From Ustilaginoidea virens (lineage: Eukaryota; Ascomycota; Sordariomycetes; Hypocreales; Clavicipitaceae), in contig NC_057317.1 in NCBI RefSeq assembly GCF_000687475.1, forward strand, positions 6,696,501 to 6,760,500: DNA of 64,000 bases, in the 5' to 3' direction. Each line of letters begins with the position of its first letter. Within the stretch, counting starts at the first letter, position 1. The notes beneath the pieces were generated by a model, which saw nothing but the letters and a program-made list of their open reading frames with translations, was not told the DNA's origin and ran no database searches. Positions 11,048-23,809 of this stretch are shown here, piece after piece. Both the position numbers and the translations under genes were made by a program.

Positions 11048-11601
11048 TTTACGTATCGCATACCGCTACACTTTATCCCGCCTACAACCACGGCCTAAAG
11101 TGCTATAACTAACGAGAGGGATCCCTACTTCCCCTGCTTTATAATTATATGCCACTATAGCCTTAACGTCTGCCTTGCAGAAGAAAGATCCACCGTCTAC
11201 TATATTTGCTATCGCCATAGGCCTCACGTAAAGTGCCGAACTAGGATAGAACTAATCAATCGTCACCCTTATATATGCGAGATATACTAAAGAATCGTGC
11301 ATATAGTCCGCGACGAAGAGAACACTATTAGCAGCGATATAAATAACCCCGACTATATGCTACTCACGGATGATTTTAAATTAGAATCGATATTTTTCCT
11401 CAGCTTTATCAGACATTACAACAATCAGCTGCATAATATAATTAGATAGGCAACTCCTGAAGAATAATCTATCTATATAAATACGGCGATAGACTTTATA
11501 TAAGGCAGACTAATTAACGAATAGCGCCTCCCGCGTATATAGGATGCTGCCGAGTTCCTCGCATATGCCTTTTCTTACCACTAGTTACCAGAATAATAAG
11601 G
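11048..11601 (+). pseudogene. Unrecognised coding remnant (+ strand, about 185 codons)
   Basis: One frame (codons starting at 11111 + 3n) runs through about 185 codons with only a handful of TAG/TAA interruptions. Readable parts include NERDPYFPCFIIICHYSLNV, VKCRTRIELINRHPY and LESIFFLSFIRHYNNQLHNI. The Cys/His-rich N-terminal part could be a degenerate zinc-binding region, but spacing does not fit a finger type I know. It lies immediately inside the left edge of the 26.9-kb block and converges on the minus-strand remnant. Confidence 0.5.
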
Positions 11602-11609
11602 CAGCCTTT

Positions 11610-12420
11610 TTCCTTTTCTATTTTTTCCCCTCTAACTAACAATAGCTAGGCCGTATATAGTTATAGCGGCACACTCATAAAAGGGGCATAGGGTATTTCT
11701 TTCGGCATATCTTGCCATACATAATATCGTATAGAAGTCAGGTACTAGGGCGGCTTAGCATATAGATGCTTCTTACTTTCCAAGGCAACATATATTGCAA
11801 GGCATAGATAATTAATTGTATATAGAGCTAAAGGCGACTAGTATAAGGTATTAGTAGGTTTCCCATCTGAATCGATATCGTTTTCCGACCTATTAGGATT
11901 CTTGCTACAGTCAACCAACCTTATAATCTCTTTCTTTCCTAGAGCTATTTAGTCAAACGACTAGGGTAGTAAATAATCCCCTAATAGGAAGTCCACCTTT
12001 AGATTGCGCGCTTTATCCCGTAAGCCCTATTAGTTACGTAGTATATCGAACATATCCCTATATTTCTCCTCAATTTTAGACCAGTAAGCATTCTCGGTCC
12101 GGATAAGCCTAATAAGGAGGTTAGTATTATATAAAGACCATTAGTAGCGGCGCTAGGGGCGGCGCGCTAATGCCTCACACTGCCGCCTAAATAGAAAGCG
12201 GTCGGATTTTAATAACATACTAGCAAGGCGTGCTATAAAATAGCAAATATAATAGAGAGATAAGTCAGCACTATACCGAAATGCGTCGCCCTAGGCCGTC
12301 CAACCACTTACTATAGTAGATACTGCGTGGTAAAAAGAAGGTGGCCAGGTTAGCACGCCGTAGATTGTTTGCTATACTATTATAGTCAGGTAAAACGCTC
12401 CTTTTTATACTATAACCCTT
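11610..12420 (-). pseudogene. Unrecognised coding remnant (- strand, about 260 codons)
   Basis: Read on the minus strand from about 12420 down to 11610, one frame is kept with stops only as TAG/TAA. Stretches include YGVLTWPPSFYHAVS, YYICYFIARLASMLLKSDRF, IRLIRTENAYWSKIEEKYRD and NPNRSENDIDSDGKPTN. It is a helical, charged protein without a motif I recognise, possibly a transposase or Gag fragment. It faces the preceding remnant tail to tail. Confidence 0.5.
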
Positions 12421-12542
12421 ACTTTATTTACTATAGCAGGCCTATATCAATAAGGTGAGGGGTGAGGCATAGGCAATACGCTATGCTTTCCTTCGTAGCC
12501 TTATAGCGCCTTCTTTGCCACGTATCCCTTACATTACTAAAT

Positions 12543-12710
12543 GGAATTAATATCGCAATCGCCCAATCACCGCGACCATTATATACGTAGTAAACCCGCT
12601 TTTCCCTATGCTCTTTTATAGGGTGTATAGGCAGCCCTGTAGAGCCGCACTACTACTTATTATATACTATCTTATGCGCGACCGTATATATAATTATATC
12701 CTTTATACGA
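12543..12710 (+). repeat. LTR-like repeat, left copy
   Basis: This sequence (GTAAACCCGCTTTTCC, GTGTATAGGCAGCC, TGTAGAGCCGCACTACTAC, then TATGCGCGACCGTATATATA) is related to about 30833-31010 and 35440-35745 in the same orientation. The last two flank the Copia remnant, so this copy is best read as a solo LTR. Exact ends are unclear. Confidence 0.5.
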
Positions 12711-12769
12711 TTTAAATCTAGCATACGAACCGCACCCCTATTAGCTGGCTACTAGAATAAACGCAGAGC

Positions 12770-12926
12770 ATATGCTAGTCATACGCTAGTCTACGCCAAT
12801 AATAGGGTAGGGGCAGCAGCCGGCTTTTCTATACTAAATTATGTGCCAGTCCACGCCAATAGATAAGGTAGGGGAAGCAGCCGGCTCTTCTCTAGTATAT
12901 TCATACAGTAATAGTAAGGGTTAATA
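12770..12926 (+). promoter_or_regulatory. Possible promoter region of the giant gene
   Basis: Two similar segments (near 12790 and 12855) carry CGCCAAT, then AGGTAGGGG and AGCAGCCGGCT, i.e. a duplicated CCAAT-type box with a GC-rich partner, within 140 bp of the proposed ATG at 12927. This is an inference from position. Confidence 0.35.
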
Positions 12927-13289
12927 TGGCAATAATATAGAACTTTTCTTTTCTTTACCCTCTTTCTATACGACTACCAACCTTACTATATATTCCTACT
13001 TACCTTTAGTACTCTAGAAAGCAGTAGCGCCAGCCTCTTATATTTATTAAATAAAAAGGATATACACGCTTACCACCCTATACTAGGAAGCATATTATCC
13101 CGCGCGCTTGCCATAAGCCCTATAGAAGTAACCCCCCCTAAGCGTCCTCGTGGCCGCCCCCAGGTTAATCCTATAATATAACGACAGTATAGGAATACTA
13201 GGCAGCGGCAGTAGCGCGCGTAAAGGGTAGTAAATGCTTTAAACGAAGCTATTTAGGATAACCAGCCTTTACAGCAGGAGCAGCTAATA

Positions 13290-13735
13290 CAGGCCGCGCC
13301 GCAAAGGATATCACCGAGGCTATCCGCTAGACCAGCCTCGAGCTAATGCGGCAGCGCATTACCAGCCCTATCTACAGCCTCTCCACATGCCGGCCCGCAA
13401 AAGATATCACTAAGGCTATCCGCCAGACTAGCCTCGAGCTAATACGGCAGCGCATCGCCAGCCCTATCTACAGCCTCTCTATATACTAGCCCGCAAAAGA
13501 TATCACCAAGGCTATCCGCCAGACCAGCCTCGAGCCAACATGGTAGCGTATCGCCAGCCCTATCTATAGCCTCTCTATATGCCAACCCGCGAAGGATATC
13601 ACCAAGGCTATCCGCCAGACCAGCCTCGAGCTAACGCGGTAGCGTATCGCCGGCCCTATCTATAGCCTCTCCATATGCCAGCCTGCGAAAGATATCACCG
13701 AGGCTATCCGCTAGACCGGCCTCGAGTAGCCGTAG
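13290..13735 (+). repeat. Tandem 96-bp (32-codon) repeat within the giant gene
   Basis: About five copies step by 96 bp (ATATCACCGAGGCTATCCGC-type anchors near 13305, 13401, 13497, 13593, 13689). In the gene frame they encode PRLSARPASSQ plus a Ser/Ala/Leu-rich half. Unit length is a multiple of three, so the frame is kept. Confidence 0.85.
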
Positions 13736-14259
13736 CACTATATCCCTAGCCGCATCTATAGCCCTGCCTCTCTGCCAGCCATCCCCTATTGCTAACTATC
13801 TTGCCCCTATACTAGAGCCTTATATAGCGGTTGCCAGAAGCTCGGCATTAGGCGCCCTAGAGCGTTATATCAGGCGCGAAGAGGCCTATATGCAATACCA
13901 GGGCAATATATAGTCACTTACTATATCGATAGAAGGGCTATATATCCTATAAAATGCAGGCTCGGCAGCTACTAATGCCCTACCTAAACCGCAAGGCGAT
14001 ACTATAGTTATACTAGATTTATATAGCGAGAGCGAGACCGAGGAGCACTAAAACACCCCAATAGCTAGTAATTCGGCTTAAATAGATAATAATAGTAGGG
14101 TTATACCAAACTCGGATAGTAAGAGCGATACTAAGGAGCGCGGGTATACCCCAGCAGCTAGCGACCCTACTATATTATATAATAATACTAGGGTTATACC
14201 AAACTCAGATAGCGAGAGCGATGCCGAAGAACAAGAGTATATACCAATAGCTAATAATA

Positions 14260-14990
14260 CTAGAGCGGATGACGATACTATAACAGATACCGGGCGCAAT
14301 AGCACTAGAGCGGATAACGATACTATAATAGATACCGGCCGTAATAGTAGAGCGGATAACGATACTATAACGGATACCAGGCGCAATAGCACTAGAGCGG
14401 ATAACGATACTATAATAGATACCGGCCGTAATAGTAGAGCGGATAACGATACTATAACGGATACCGGCCGCGATAATAGAGCGGATAACGATACTATAAC
14501 AGATACCGGGCACGATAGCACTAGAGCGGATAATAATACTGTAACGGATACCAGCCGCGATAGTAGAGCGGATGACGATACTATAATAGATACCGGCCGC
14601 AATAGTAGAGCGGATGACGATACTGTAATAGATACCGGCCGCGATAGCACTAGAGCGGATAATAATATAATAATGGATATTAGCCATAATAGCACTAGAG
14701 CGGATAACGATGCTATAGATACCAGCCGCAATAGTAGAGCGGATAACGATATAATAATAGATATTAGCCATAATAGCACTAGAGCGGATGATAACGCTAT
14801 AAATACCGGCCGCGATAGTAGAGCGGATAACGATACAATAATAGATACCAGCTGCGATAGCACTAGAGCGGATAACGAAACTATAACGGATATCAGCCAT
14901 AATAGCACTAGAGCGGATGATAACGCTATAATAGATACCGGCCGCGATAGCATTAGAGCGGATAATGATTTTATACTAAATGCCGGCGGC
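14260..14990 (+). repeat. Acidic minisatellite within the giant gene
   Basis: Alternating units of about 42 and 48 bp encode RADNDTIIDTGRNS and its TRAD variant. Every unit keeps the gene frame. Because the array is so regular, the complementary strand also shows long open frames; these are shadows. Confidence 0.85.
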
Positions 14991-17900
14991 GATACTAGGT
15001 AGTACCCCTATCTTCTCTATCTAATAGAATACTATAAGAAAAGCCAGACTAATTATAGCCCCGGTAATAGTATCGGCGGATGGGGCTTCAACGATAGCCT
15101 ACCACAGCCAGAATACTATAGCAGCCTTAAGGAGACCGATAGCGAGCCGCTATATTATCCTTCTATAATACCGCTATTATCGCCTAATTTATCAGCTAGG
15201 CCCCTATCTAGTAGGGGTAACCCGCTTCTTGCAATCGTAGATTAAGCTAGATAGCGCCTCGGTAATAGCGGGATCGAATATAGCGATACTAGCAGCGATA
15301 ATAAGGGCGATAAGTTCCTATAGCGGTAGGCCTCGGCATATAAGACTATCTTCTAAGAGGCGTTCCAACCCTTATGCTCCTACGGCGCATAAGAGAATAA
15401 CGATAGCGATAGTAGCGGCAATAATAGCGACGATCCTAAGGGCAATAGGGCCGCCAGGCCAAGCCCCAGCGACTTCTAGGATATAGCAGACTCCCTTGGT
15501 CTTAGCCGTAATACTATTATACGGCTGCTTACGGTCGACCCTCTCTAATCATCTACTTATTAGTTTTCCGCTCATTAGGTGGCTATAGGGGCTAGCACTA
15601 AAGCCAACTAAGAGCGGCCGTAGCCTATACGCTTTAGGCCGATATCGAAACTACCTATCTCGCTAAAGGCTATATAGAAGGCCCTCGCGCGCCTATATAA
15701 TATAGAGATCTGCCGCATATAGGATATCGATAGCAGCTAGATAGGGGCTACATCGCTCGCTACGGTCCCGCCATCGATGTATATATATATCTCCCTTATG
15801 CCGCCCTTTATACTATCTATCTAAGGTGATCAGGTGATCCAGCCCTATAGCGTCCAGCTAGGGAGGATATATTATACCTACCTAGGCTCCTATGCTATAG
15901 CGTTTCGCGGTATTACTTTCTCTATCTTTATCCTCTTCCTAAACGCCTATATTATGCCTAGCAGTAAGTAGGGCAGCCAACCATTTACCCTGAGCCACTA
16001 GAGGCAGGCCGAGTTTATAGACGGCGCCCTACTGCCGGCCATCCGCGGCCACATGCCGCAGCACTATACGCAGGAGATGCCTATATTATTCGCTATAGCA
16101 AAGGCTAAGTCACAGTCTAACCAGAAGCGGTATAAGGCCACGTATATAGGGCCAGCAGATATAGCCGCGCTATAGAGGGGCGAAAGGCCCGGCTAGTACC
16201 ACCTACGCTATACTATTCCCGGCGAGCACCTAGACGATATATAGCACGACCTCTGCTAGTGCTACGGCTCTATCGAGGTCGCATTAGCATCGGGCAGGAT
16301 AGTCCGCTACTTTAAGCACCCTAAGCTCCTCTTCTAGGCGTATAATACGAAAAACATTATAATTGGTAAAATAGTAGAGTCGGCGCTAAAAAGCTTTAGC
16401 GCTACTATCTTAGGCTCCTTCGAGCTAGGCTATATCGATCCCTAGTCTACCTAGGTCGATATTAGCTTCTGCGATGCGGCTAAAAGGGCTAGGCAGGCCA
16501 GGCAGGCCAGGCGGGCCGAGGCTTACGATAACGCTATAGAGATCGACCGCGACCATAAAAACGGCGGCGATATTAATAATAATAATAACGAGGATAGTAA
16601 TGCCCTTAGCGGCGTAATGCTACTATAGAAACACGCGTGTATAGAGTAGTATCACTAGATGCTACGCGAGCCCTCCCTCGATATCAAGCTAAGTAAGAGC
16701 CTCTTCTACTCCTACAGCACGCGCGAGGCGGCTACCTATACAGGCAAGGCCCGCGGCGTCATTAGGCAGGGCGCCGCCTACCTACACCCCGGCCACCCGC
16801 TCTGCCGCAAGACAGGCGTCGTACGGGCTAAAGGCTACCACTCGTACAAGGAGCTCTTCGGCAGTATATTTAGCGACTATAAGCTCTACGCCAACGCTAA
16901 GATAGCGATACTCGCCCTACCCGAGGCCGTGGTGGACAAGATATATATCGCGGGCCATAACCAGGGCAGGGCGACCAAGGCCGGCGCGCCGCCGCGGTCC
17001 AAAGTCAAGGCGGCCTAGGCAGCTAACCGGGCCTATCTGCAGACCCTATATAACGGTAGGGTCGACGCCTAAGGCTACACAGCTAAGAAGGAGATCACCT
17101 TTCGCCTCGATATTATAGCCACACTTTACGCGCAAGGCAGCTTCTCCGCCGGCCGCATCGGCAGCGCCTTAAGCGGAAAGGTGCGGCTATACGTACGCAT
17201 AGGCGGCGGCATCTAGGATACAACCCCGCCGGGCGACCCTCATTATCACTACTACCACCCTTACTAAATCTTCCTAACGTGCGACTTTAATACTATCATC
17301 CTTACTAACGCCAGCCGCCTTATCGCCGCGCTTAATAATATCTTCCTCATTAGAGCCCAGCCAGACCCGCCTAAGTCCCAGGTCGGCCACTCTATCGCGC
17401 GGTACTATACGGCATCGCTATTCCTACGGCTGCTGCAGCTAGGCCTGACTAGCGAGGTCGATATACCCTACGACAACTAGATATAGCGCGACATATAGCA
17501 GGCCCGCATCCGCAGCGATAGCGGCAGGGCTATTATTATGCGCCGCCGCAGGCTCGGCCTACTCAGCCGGCTACTTCGCAATAGCTGCCTCTAGCTCAAT
17601 AAAGGGCAGGTCGACCCAATAAACCTACACCTCTCCTTCGCCACACTAGCCACCTACTATATCCCCCGCAACCCGCTTATAAACGCGTAGCTATCGCAGA
17701 GCGTTACGCAAAGCTTTACCGCAGGACCCGTCTATACCGGCTTCCTAGTAGAGTACTACACGCGCGCTACCGCCTACCTATACCAATAGGTCTCTACATC
17801 AGACCCCCCCGCGCCTACGGCCAGGCGGGCGAATCGAAGGGCCTAAAAGCTCGAGAGTAAGGTCATCGCTCTTATCGTTAGCAAAATAGCGCGCTTATAC

Positions 17901-20059
17901 AGCCTTTACCTCCTAGAAAAGCTGCATAAGTACTAGACCACGGCCGCCTAGGGGCTATAGCCCCTCCCCGGCGAGGACGCGGAGGAGCCTGCTATCGCCC
18001 CCGAGGTCCTAGTAGCGCTAGTAGCCGACGCTATCGGCAACGCCCTCCTTAAGATATTAGCAGCGCGCGCCCCATAGGCCCAGTATATCTATAGCAATCT
18101 GCCTACCCTCCGCCTCCTACTCAAGCACTACCGCGACAACCCTAAGCCAGCCATCCTCCTCCCTATAGATATCGCCGCTATATATTATAAGGCATGCTCT
18201 ATCTACTTCAAGGATAGTCAACCGCCTATCTTTAGCGATAACAAAACGGCTGTAATATCTCTCCTTCGGCGGCCGGGCGGCAGGCCCTACCCCAACCCTT
18301 CCCGCGACGCCAAGGCCTAACGTTTCCGCAATAAATACGCAAACCCGTTTTACTATACTATAGCCGAACTCGACCGCTACTATAACGATAGCTATAATAG
18401 CCGCAGCGGTAGCGACGGCGATAGCGACGGCGATAGCAACAGTCCTAGGGCCGAGATTGGGCTATACAGCATATACCCAAGGTGGCTATCTAAGCGTAGG
18501 GCCGGCAATAGGTAGTTTTAGCTCGTCTATTATACCCTCTTCTACAACCAGGAGAAGAAGATATAGAAGATAAACACATTCTATAGCCTCTTCTAGACGC
18601 TACGCAATACCTACTATAGGAATACTCACCCAGGCGCCCTCCCGTTCGACAATATTTTCTAAGAGTAGATCGGCAACTATATACTCATTATATTTAACTC
18701 GGACCGCTCTAAAGAGGTCGGCACCCTATAATACATACCAGAACCGGTAAGCTATAATAACCCGCTAGCGTAGCGCGCCGCCACCCCCCGCGCCAGGCGG
18801 GCTAGCATTATCCCATCCTTCTTCCTCATCTAGCTCTAGGCCCCTATAATATACGCACATACTGACAGCTGCAGCCCCGAGTCCAGCCATAACAATAGGC
18901 AGCGACAGCACTACCGCAACAACTACTAGTACTTTATAACACTTATACAGCTACAGCAGTAGCGTCAAGTACTACCTATCCTATACGCCGCCTAGCCCCG
19001 CGATATAGAGCGACCCACAATAATTTAAGCTATTGCGGCGCTTGCCCACTACGCGCAGCGCCTATGCGATATGCTCACTAATATCTAGGACCTAGACGGC
19101 ATCAATCTACAGCTCGGCATAGATACGCCAGCCCCCCTGCCCTATAGGCAGAGGTTCGACTAAGGACGTAAAGCCTAATCCCTATACGCCGCCGGCAACT
19201 TTAACGTAATACGCAAGGTTCCGCAAGCCACTATCGCTAAGTATAGCGAGGTCTATAATAGCTAGCCGGCTATATTCGTGCCCTATAGGGAGTTAGTGCG
19301 GTCAATTCGGCGGTACTTAGCCGCAATAGCCTAATTCCTTACCGTAGAGTATATCGGGTATATAATCGCCTCATATCGCCTAGCCGATAAGTATACCGTA
19401 GAAGCGCTACTCTACTACTTATATACCCTATGCCTCCGCCTATCTTCCGACCTTAGGCCCGAGGAAGGCAATAACAATATCTTTATAGACAGCCTATCGC
19501 GACCCGCCTTCTAGCCCGTATAGTACCCCCCTGCCGAGCTAGATACCGCCGAGACCCTCAAGAACAGGTTTAATAAAGAGTACAGCTAGGGCGATAGCAT
19601 TAGGGATATAATGGCCTTCCTAGAGTAAAGGGAGCCGCCGCAGGAAGAAATTAGTACGCTAACCAGGTTAGATGAATCGGAAGCTAAATCAACCGATAGG
19701 ACTATAAGCGAGAGCGACGCCTAATCTAATATATAATCGGGCGGCAAAGAGGGCTAGGAGCCCCCCTTAGGACCTATATATCCTAACTACATTCGATCTA
19801 AGGTACGGATAAAAGGTCTAGTAGGTAACTACTATTAACGCCTTAGGGGGCTATCTAAGGCTATAAGTAGGCAAACATAGCACCAGACACTAATGCGAAA
19901 AGGCCAGGTATCTATATATGCGCTACATCACGCGATACGCTAGGTCATCTTCTATATCTGCCGCCCTCTCATCCGACCCTAGCTATAGACTATACTATTA
20001 GCTAACCAGCCCTATCTATCTCTTTCTTCTATCCTCTCTAGTAAGGTAGAAGTACGGCC

Positions 20060-21462
20060 GTCTCTTCCCCCTCTCCCCCCCCCCTCCCCCCTCGTGCCTC
20101 ACTATACCTCGCCTTAAGAGGAGCCGCCAGGACGGCAGCCTAGAACCTATAGACCCTCCTTTAGAATATAAACGCAAACGCGAATACGAATACAAACGCT
20201 TAACCAGGCTGCCTCACCTTGCCCTATACCACGCCACCACATCAGCCTGCCTATTACCCGCTAACTCCCCCCCCGATACCACCCTTAATAACGCAACCCT
20301 TACCCCCTTTAGGGCTATAATATAGAGCCAACCGACTGCTATAGAGGCAGACGGCCAGCTAGAGGCCTAGGATATATATACTCCGGCAAGCCCGCCGGAC
20401 CCGGCTAAAGACTATACATAAACGCTAGGCCTAATGCGGCAGCTCCCGGAAGCCACCCATGCCGTCAAAAGGTAGTTCATCTACCGCAGCCGCGATAAGG
20501 AGCTAGTAGCCGCGCTAATACTAGACTTAACCCACAACCACCTAAGCAGCCTTATATATACCGTGCGCCGATTAAGGGCGCCGATCGGTGCTGCCGATGC
20601 CCCCCTACTATTCATCAGCCTCATATAGCTCTAGCAGGGGGGCAAACGCACGCAAAAAGACGCCCGTCCGGATAGGCAGACCCTAATATAAGCCAACCTA
20701 CTGCTCGCCATACTATACTACAGGCCGGGTCCTAACCCCGACCCTACCTTACTCAACTAACTAAACGCAGCCTTTCTACAGCACTTTATTAACCCGTAAG
20801 ACCCAGACCTAATGCAGTTTTAGCAACTAATGCTACTTATACGCACGTCTCGCCTCCTTAAGCTGCTCCCCCCTTAGCCTAGCTAGGATAAGGCGAGTAC
20901 GGCAGAGGCTATTACCATTATATTCTACTGCTACTATATAGACCGCACTAACTAACATCGACTCTTCACCTGTAGGCCCTTTAAGACCCTTACCGGCTTA
21001 TATAAGTAAAAGGCGACCGAAAAGGTAAAGATACTCAAGATAGCCGACCGGATCTATAAGATAGAGATAGCCCTCTAGAGCCTAAGAGACGCAAGCCTAT
21101 ACTACCTACAAAAAACCTACTCCCAGCAGGCTATATTCGACATGCTTACCCATCTATATTTTAACGCTATCTACTATAAGCCCCGCAAGTCGAAACCTAA
21201 AGGCGTAGGCACCTTAAAGTAGGACCAAAACGACGGCTTCTATGCCGACAGTATCGCCATTATGCCGCCCCCCCACCAGGCGCTAATATATAAGTATTTC
21301 CTCTTTTATCGCTAGCCGCTACCCTCTCTACTAATAGCGTTGCGGCTTCCGGCCCCTTCCCCGCTTTCTTATATAGAGATACCCTACTCACATAAGGATA
21401 AGGACCATAATAGCTAATCTACTATTTCCCCCCGCTAGGAACGCCCGTCGACCCTATTATAG
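20060..21462 (+). pseudogene. Unrecognised coding remnant between the giant gene and the helicase gene
   Basis: A frame with codons at 20101 + 3n runs to 21462 with TAG/TAA-only interruptions. It opens with a basic Lys/Arg/Tyr region (LEYKRKREYEYKRL), then contains TLGLMRQLPEATHAVKRQF, RDKELVAALILDLTHNHL, ILYYRPGPNPDPTLL and FDMLTHLYFNAIYYKPRKS. It ends in TAG|GTAATA, a RIP-altered CAG|GT donor, followed by a palindrome-bearing intron candidate. It is offset by one base from the giant gene, so it is either a separate gene or a downstream exon. No family recognised. Confidence 0.5.
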
Positions 21463-21782
21463 GTAATAGCAACCCTCCTACTAGTAGAGATAGATAGCCT
21501 GCCGAGGGCCCTTCGGACCTATAGGTCCCAACCCTATATAATAGGAGCGCTAAGCCCAATAATAGAAAGGAGGGAAAAGGGTAAGCTAAGGAGGATAAAA
21601 TATCAGGTAGTAGAGTATAACACTAAACTCTAGTTATATAAAATAGGTAGTAAGATAAAGGCCACTTATATTTATACGCAGTACGTATACGGCTACAGCT
21701 ATAACCTTGCGCTTATCGCATAGGGGGGGCAACCCGACTCGCAATAAAGGCCGCTAGGACCTATAGGTCCCAACCGGCCTAC

Positions 21783-22230
21783 AGAAACCCTATATATGCC
21801 TACCTTCCTAATAGAAGGTAGAAGGTAACTATCAGGTAATAGTCATATATATTATCATATATATAATATATGAAACCCCCCCCCCCCACTAGGCTAAGAC
21901 AGCACGAACGCATCACGACGCGAAAAGTAGGTCAAGCCAGGCTATACCTTAGTACGTCTTCCCATAGGAGAGTAGGCTTATACAGAGCATTTGCCACCTA
22001 CCTACCCTATTGCGAGTCAACACCCGGCATATCAAGGCGAACCGCTAAACCCTCTTTTACCTTTACCCCTAGGGGACCTGGCAGTAAGGCGCTAGATGAT
22101 ACGGATATAGCGATATACGGTAGAGACTACATTAGGCCAGGCTTACAACGCAGAGAGCCGGAGGCTATACGTCTAGTATAGTAGGTCCTAGCCAGCCAGC
22201 AGGGTGGAAAAAAGGTATTACAATATAGGT
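21783..22230 (+). pseudogene. Probable downstream exon, unknown protein
   Basis: A frame with codons at 21870 + 3n includes 103 stop-free codons from ATG 21870, then TAG, and reaches TAG|GTAAGC at about 22230, again resembling a CAG|GT donor. The protein is basic, with RLRQHERITTRKVGQARLYL and RRVGLYRAFATYLPYCE. A palindrome at 21757 and an acceptor-like CTACAG at about 21784 lie just upstream. Association with the 20.06-21.46 kb remnant is inferred from spacing and splice-like junctions. Confidence 0.4.
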
Positions 22231-22442
22231 AGGTAAGCGCGGGTTCCACTCACCAATACCATCACCCGCCGCCCATACCACCACCAATACTGCTCAAATA
22301 GGCAATATCTATTATAACCATATACCCAACAGCTCCCAGAAGGAGAATAGGGACGCGCATATCACAGCATTAAGACCTATAAGTCCGAAAATCAATTATT
22401 ATATAAGTCTATTCTGCCGCTCTATTGCCTCACCGCCTATAG

Positions 22443-22807
22443 GTCTATAAAACTTCTTCTCTTACGCCAACCTCTTCCTTTTCCTTTCTCTTCCTTATAT
22501 CCTATAAATCAACCTTTTTTAGGACCTATAGGTCCGAGCCGCCCTTCCTAGATTACGCCTAGTCTTCTCGCATTATCTTAGAAGCATCCATCTATACTAT
22601 AACGGCCGACTGATCGACTTAGTCATCTCCCGCATTTTTTAACTTACTAGTTTTTTTATATACTATTAATTTGCCGTATAAAATAAAAGAACGAAAAAGA
22701 GGTAAAACTCCGTATAAAAGAAGAGGGCTTAAATTCGGACCTATAGGTCTAAACCGCCCTTTATATAACTAACCTACTAACTAATAAGCTAGACAGACTA
22801 CGACAAA
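22443..22807 (+). promoter_or_regulatory. Promoter and leader of the helicase gene
   Basis: TATAAAACTTCTTCTCTT at about 22445 is followed by a CT-rich stretch and, about 360 bp later, the ATG at 22808. The leader holds palindromes near 22524 and 22735 and an intron-like 3' end (CTAACTAATAAGCTAG) at about 22790, so a 5'-leader intron is possible. The same core sequence recurs at 29569 upstream of the small gene. Confidence 0.45.
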
Positions 22808-23705
22808 ATGGTGCGTAAAACCCGCTAAAGCACTAAGAGGACTATAATTCGACTTATAAGACGCGTTTAGGAGTCGCCAAGCTAGCAGGACTAATAGCAG
22901 CCTCCAAGGCAGCATATCGCGCAAACGCTACTAAGCAGGCAGGTCGATATATATACTACGCCAATCTCAGAGGCAGATGACTATAATAGTACGCTATCCT
23001 AGCGTATATAGCTCCTAGCTTAAGCGATAAAGGAGATAGAGGTGCTAAATAGTTAGGAAACTCCTAGTAATAGGCCATCGCATACTATTAATACACCACA
23101 ATACGAAGGTAATATATTTAATAATAGCTTGCAACCCGATACGCCAACCCCTCGACCTCGAATAAGGCATAGAGTTCCTAAGCTATTGGCCGTAATACTA
23201 GAGTAGGAAGACGAAGCGCAGGAAAAAGACTAGGAAGAAGACCTATTAGAAAGGACCCCTATACAGCAAGTGCCAGCATGCAGAGGTAAGAAAGGAAAAA
23301 AGCAATAAAACGATAGAGCAGAATATTCCCTTATAGCAGTAGACGATAAGGTAAATCAGCGCGATACATACTGGCCTACGACCACTCTTATCAGTAATAT
23401 ATAGGCTCCTATTTCTATAATCACCGTAAATAAACCTAAAGAGAAGGAGGGTAAGGCTAAAAAGCTTAAGTAACTCCCGGCGGCTTATTTTAAGCAGTTT
23501 ATAGAGTACAATACGGCGCCCTTCCTACCGCTAGTAGACCAAAAAGAGTAGTATCGGAGGGAGAGTATATAGCAAGCATTTAGGTACACAGAGGGCCCGT
23601 ATTTTCTAGAGAATAAGCCTGGTTCATAAATAAAAAATTGTAATATTATATAGTATAACCATTTTAAGATGACGCTTAACCTTAAGTCATTTGCGGATGA
23701 GATTA

Positions 23706-23809
23706 GTACGTAATAACCCCGGCTGGGACCTATAGGTCCTACCCGCCTTCCTAGGGTTGCCCCCCCCCCCTCCCCTCCCCAAACCACTAACTAACGCCTA
23801 TATCCCTAG
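23706..23809 (+). other. Predicted intron 1 of the helicase gene (104 nt) with one palindrome
   Basis: Donor GTACGT, branch-like CACTAACTAACG, acceptor CCCTAG. Removing it moves the reading frame from one register to another exactly as the flanking exons require. The palindrome GGACCTATAGGTCC begins at about 23725. Confidence 0.75.

Larger units (their letters stand above)
12927..19736 (+). pseudogene. Giant intronless gene remnant (about 2,265 codons): AT-hook, 32-residue repeat, acidic repeat, long unknown C-terminal region
   Basis: Codons starting at 12927 + 3n form a single register for about 6.8 kb. I read the whole stretch: the stops are TAG or TAA at positions where Gln (sometimes Trp) fits, I saw no in-frame TGA and no frameshift. 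Order: PKRPRGRPQ (AT-hook, DNA minor-groove binding, residue about 71); about five 32-residue Ser/Ala/Pro repeats (13300-13730); acidic Asn/Asp repeats (14200-15000); then about 1,570 residues without a known family, with a basic RQARQARRAE helix near 16490. The least damaged part, 16659-17018, has 119 stop-free codons. It precedes the helicase gene in the same direction and is GC-richer than its flanks. The start is inferred; the 3' end is uncertain between 19.7 and 20.0 kb. Confidence 0.7.

Noticed and set aside
14078..14953. Long minus-strand open frames (291 and 231 codons)
   Set aside because: They are complements of the acidic coding minisatellite in the giant + strand gene; composition is repetitive Ile/Ser/Leu and neither has gene-like flanks.
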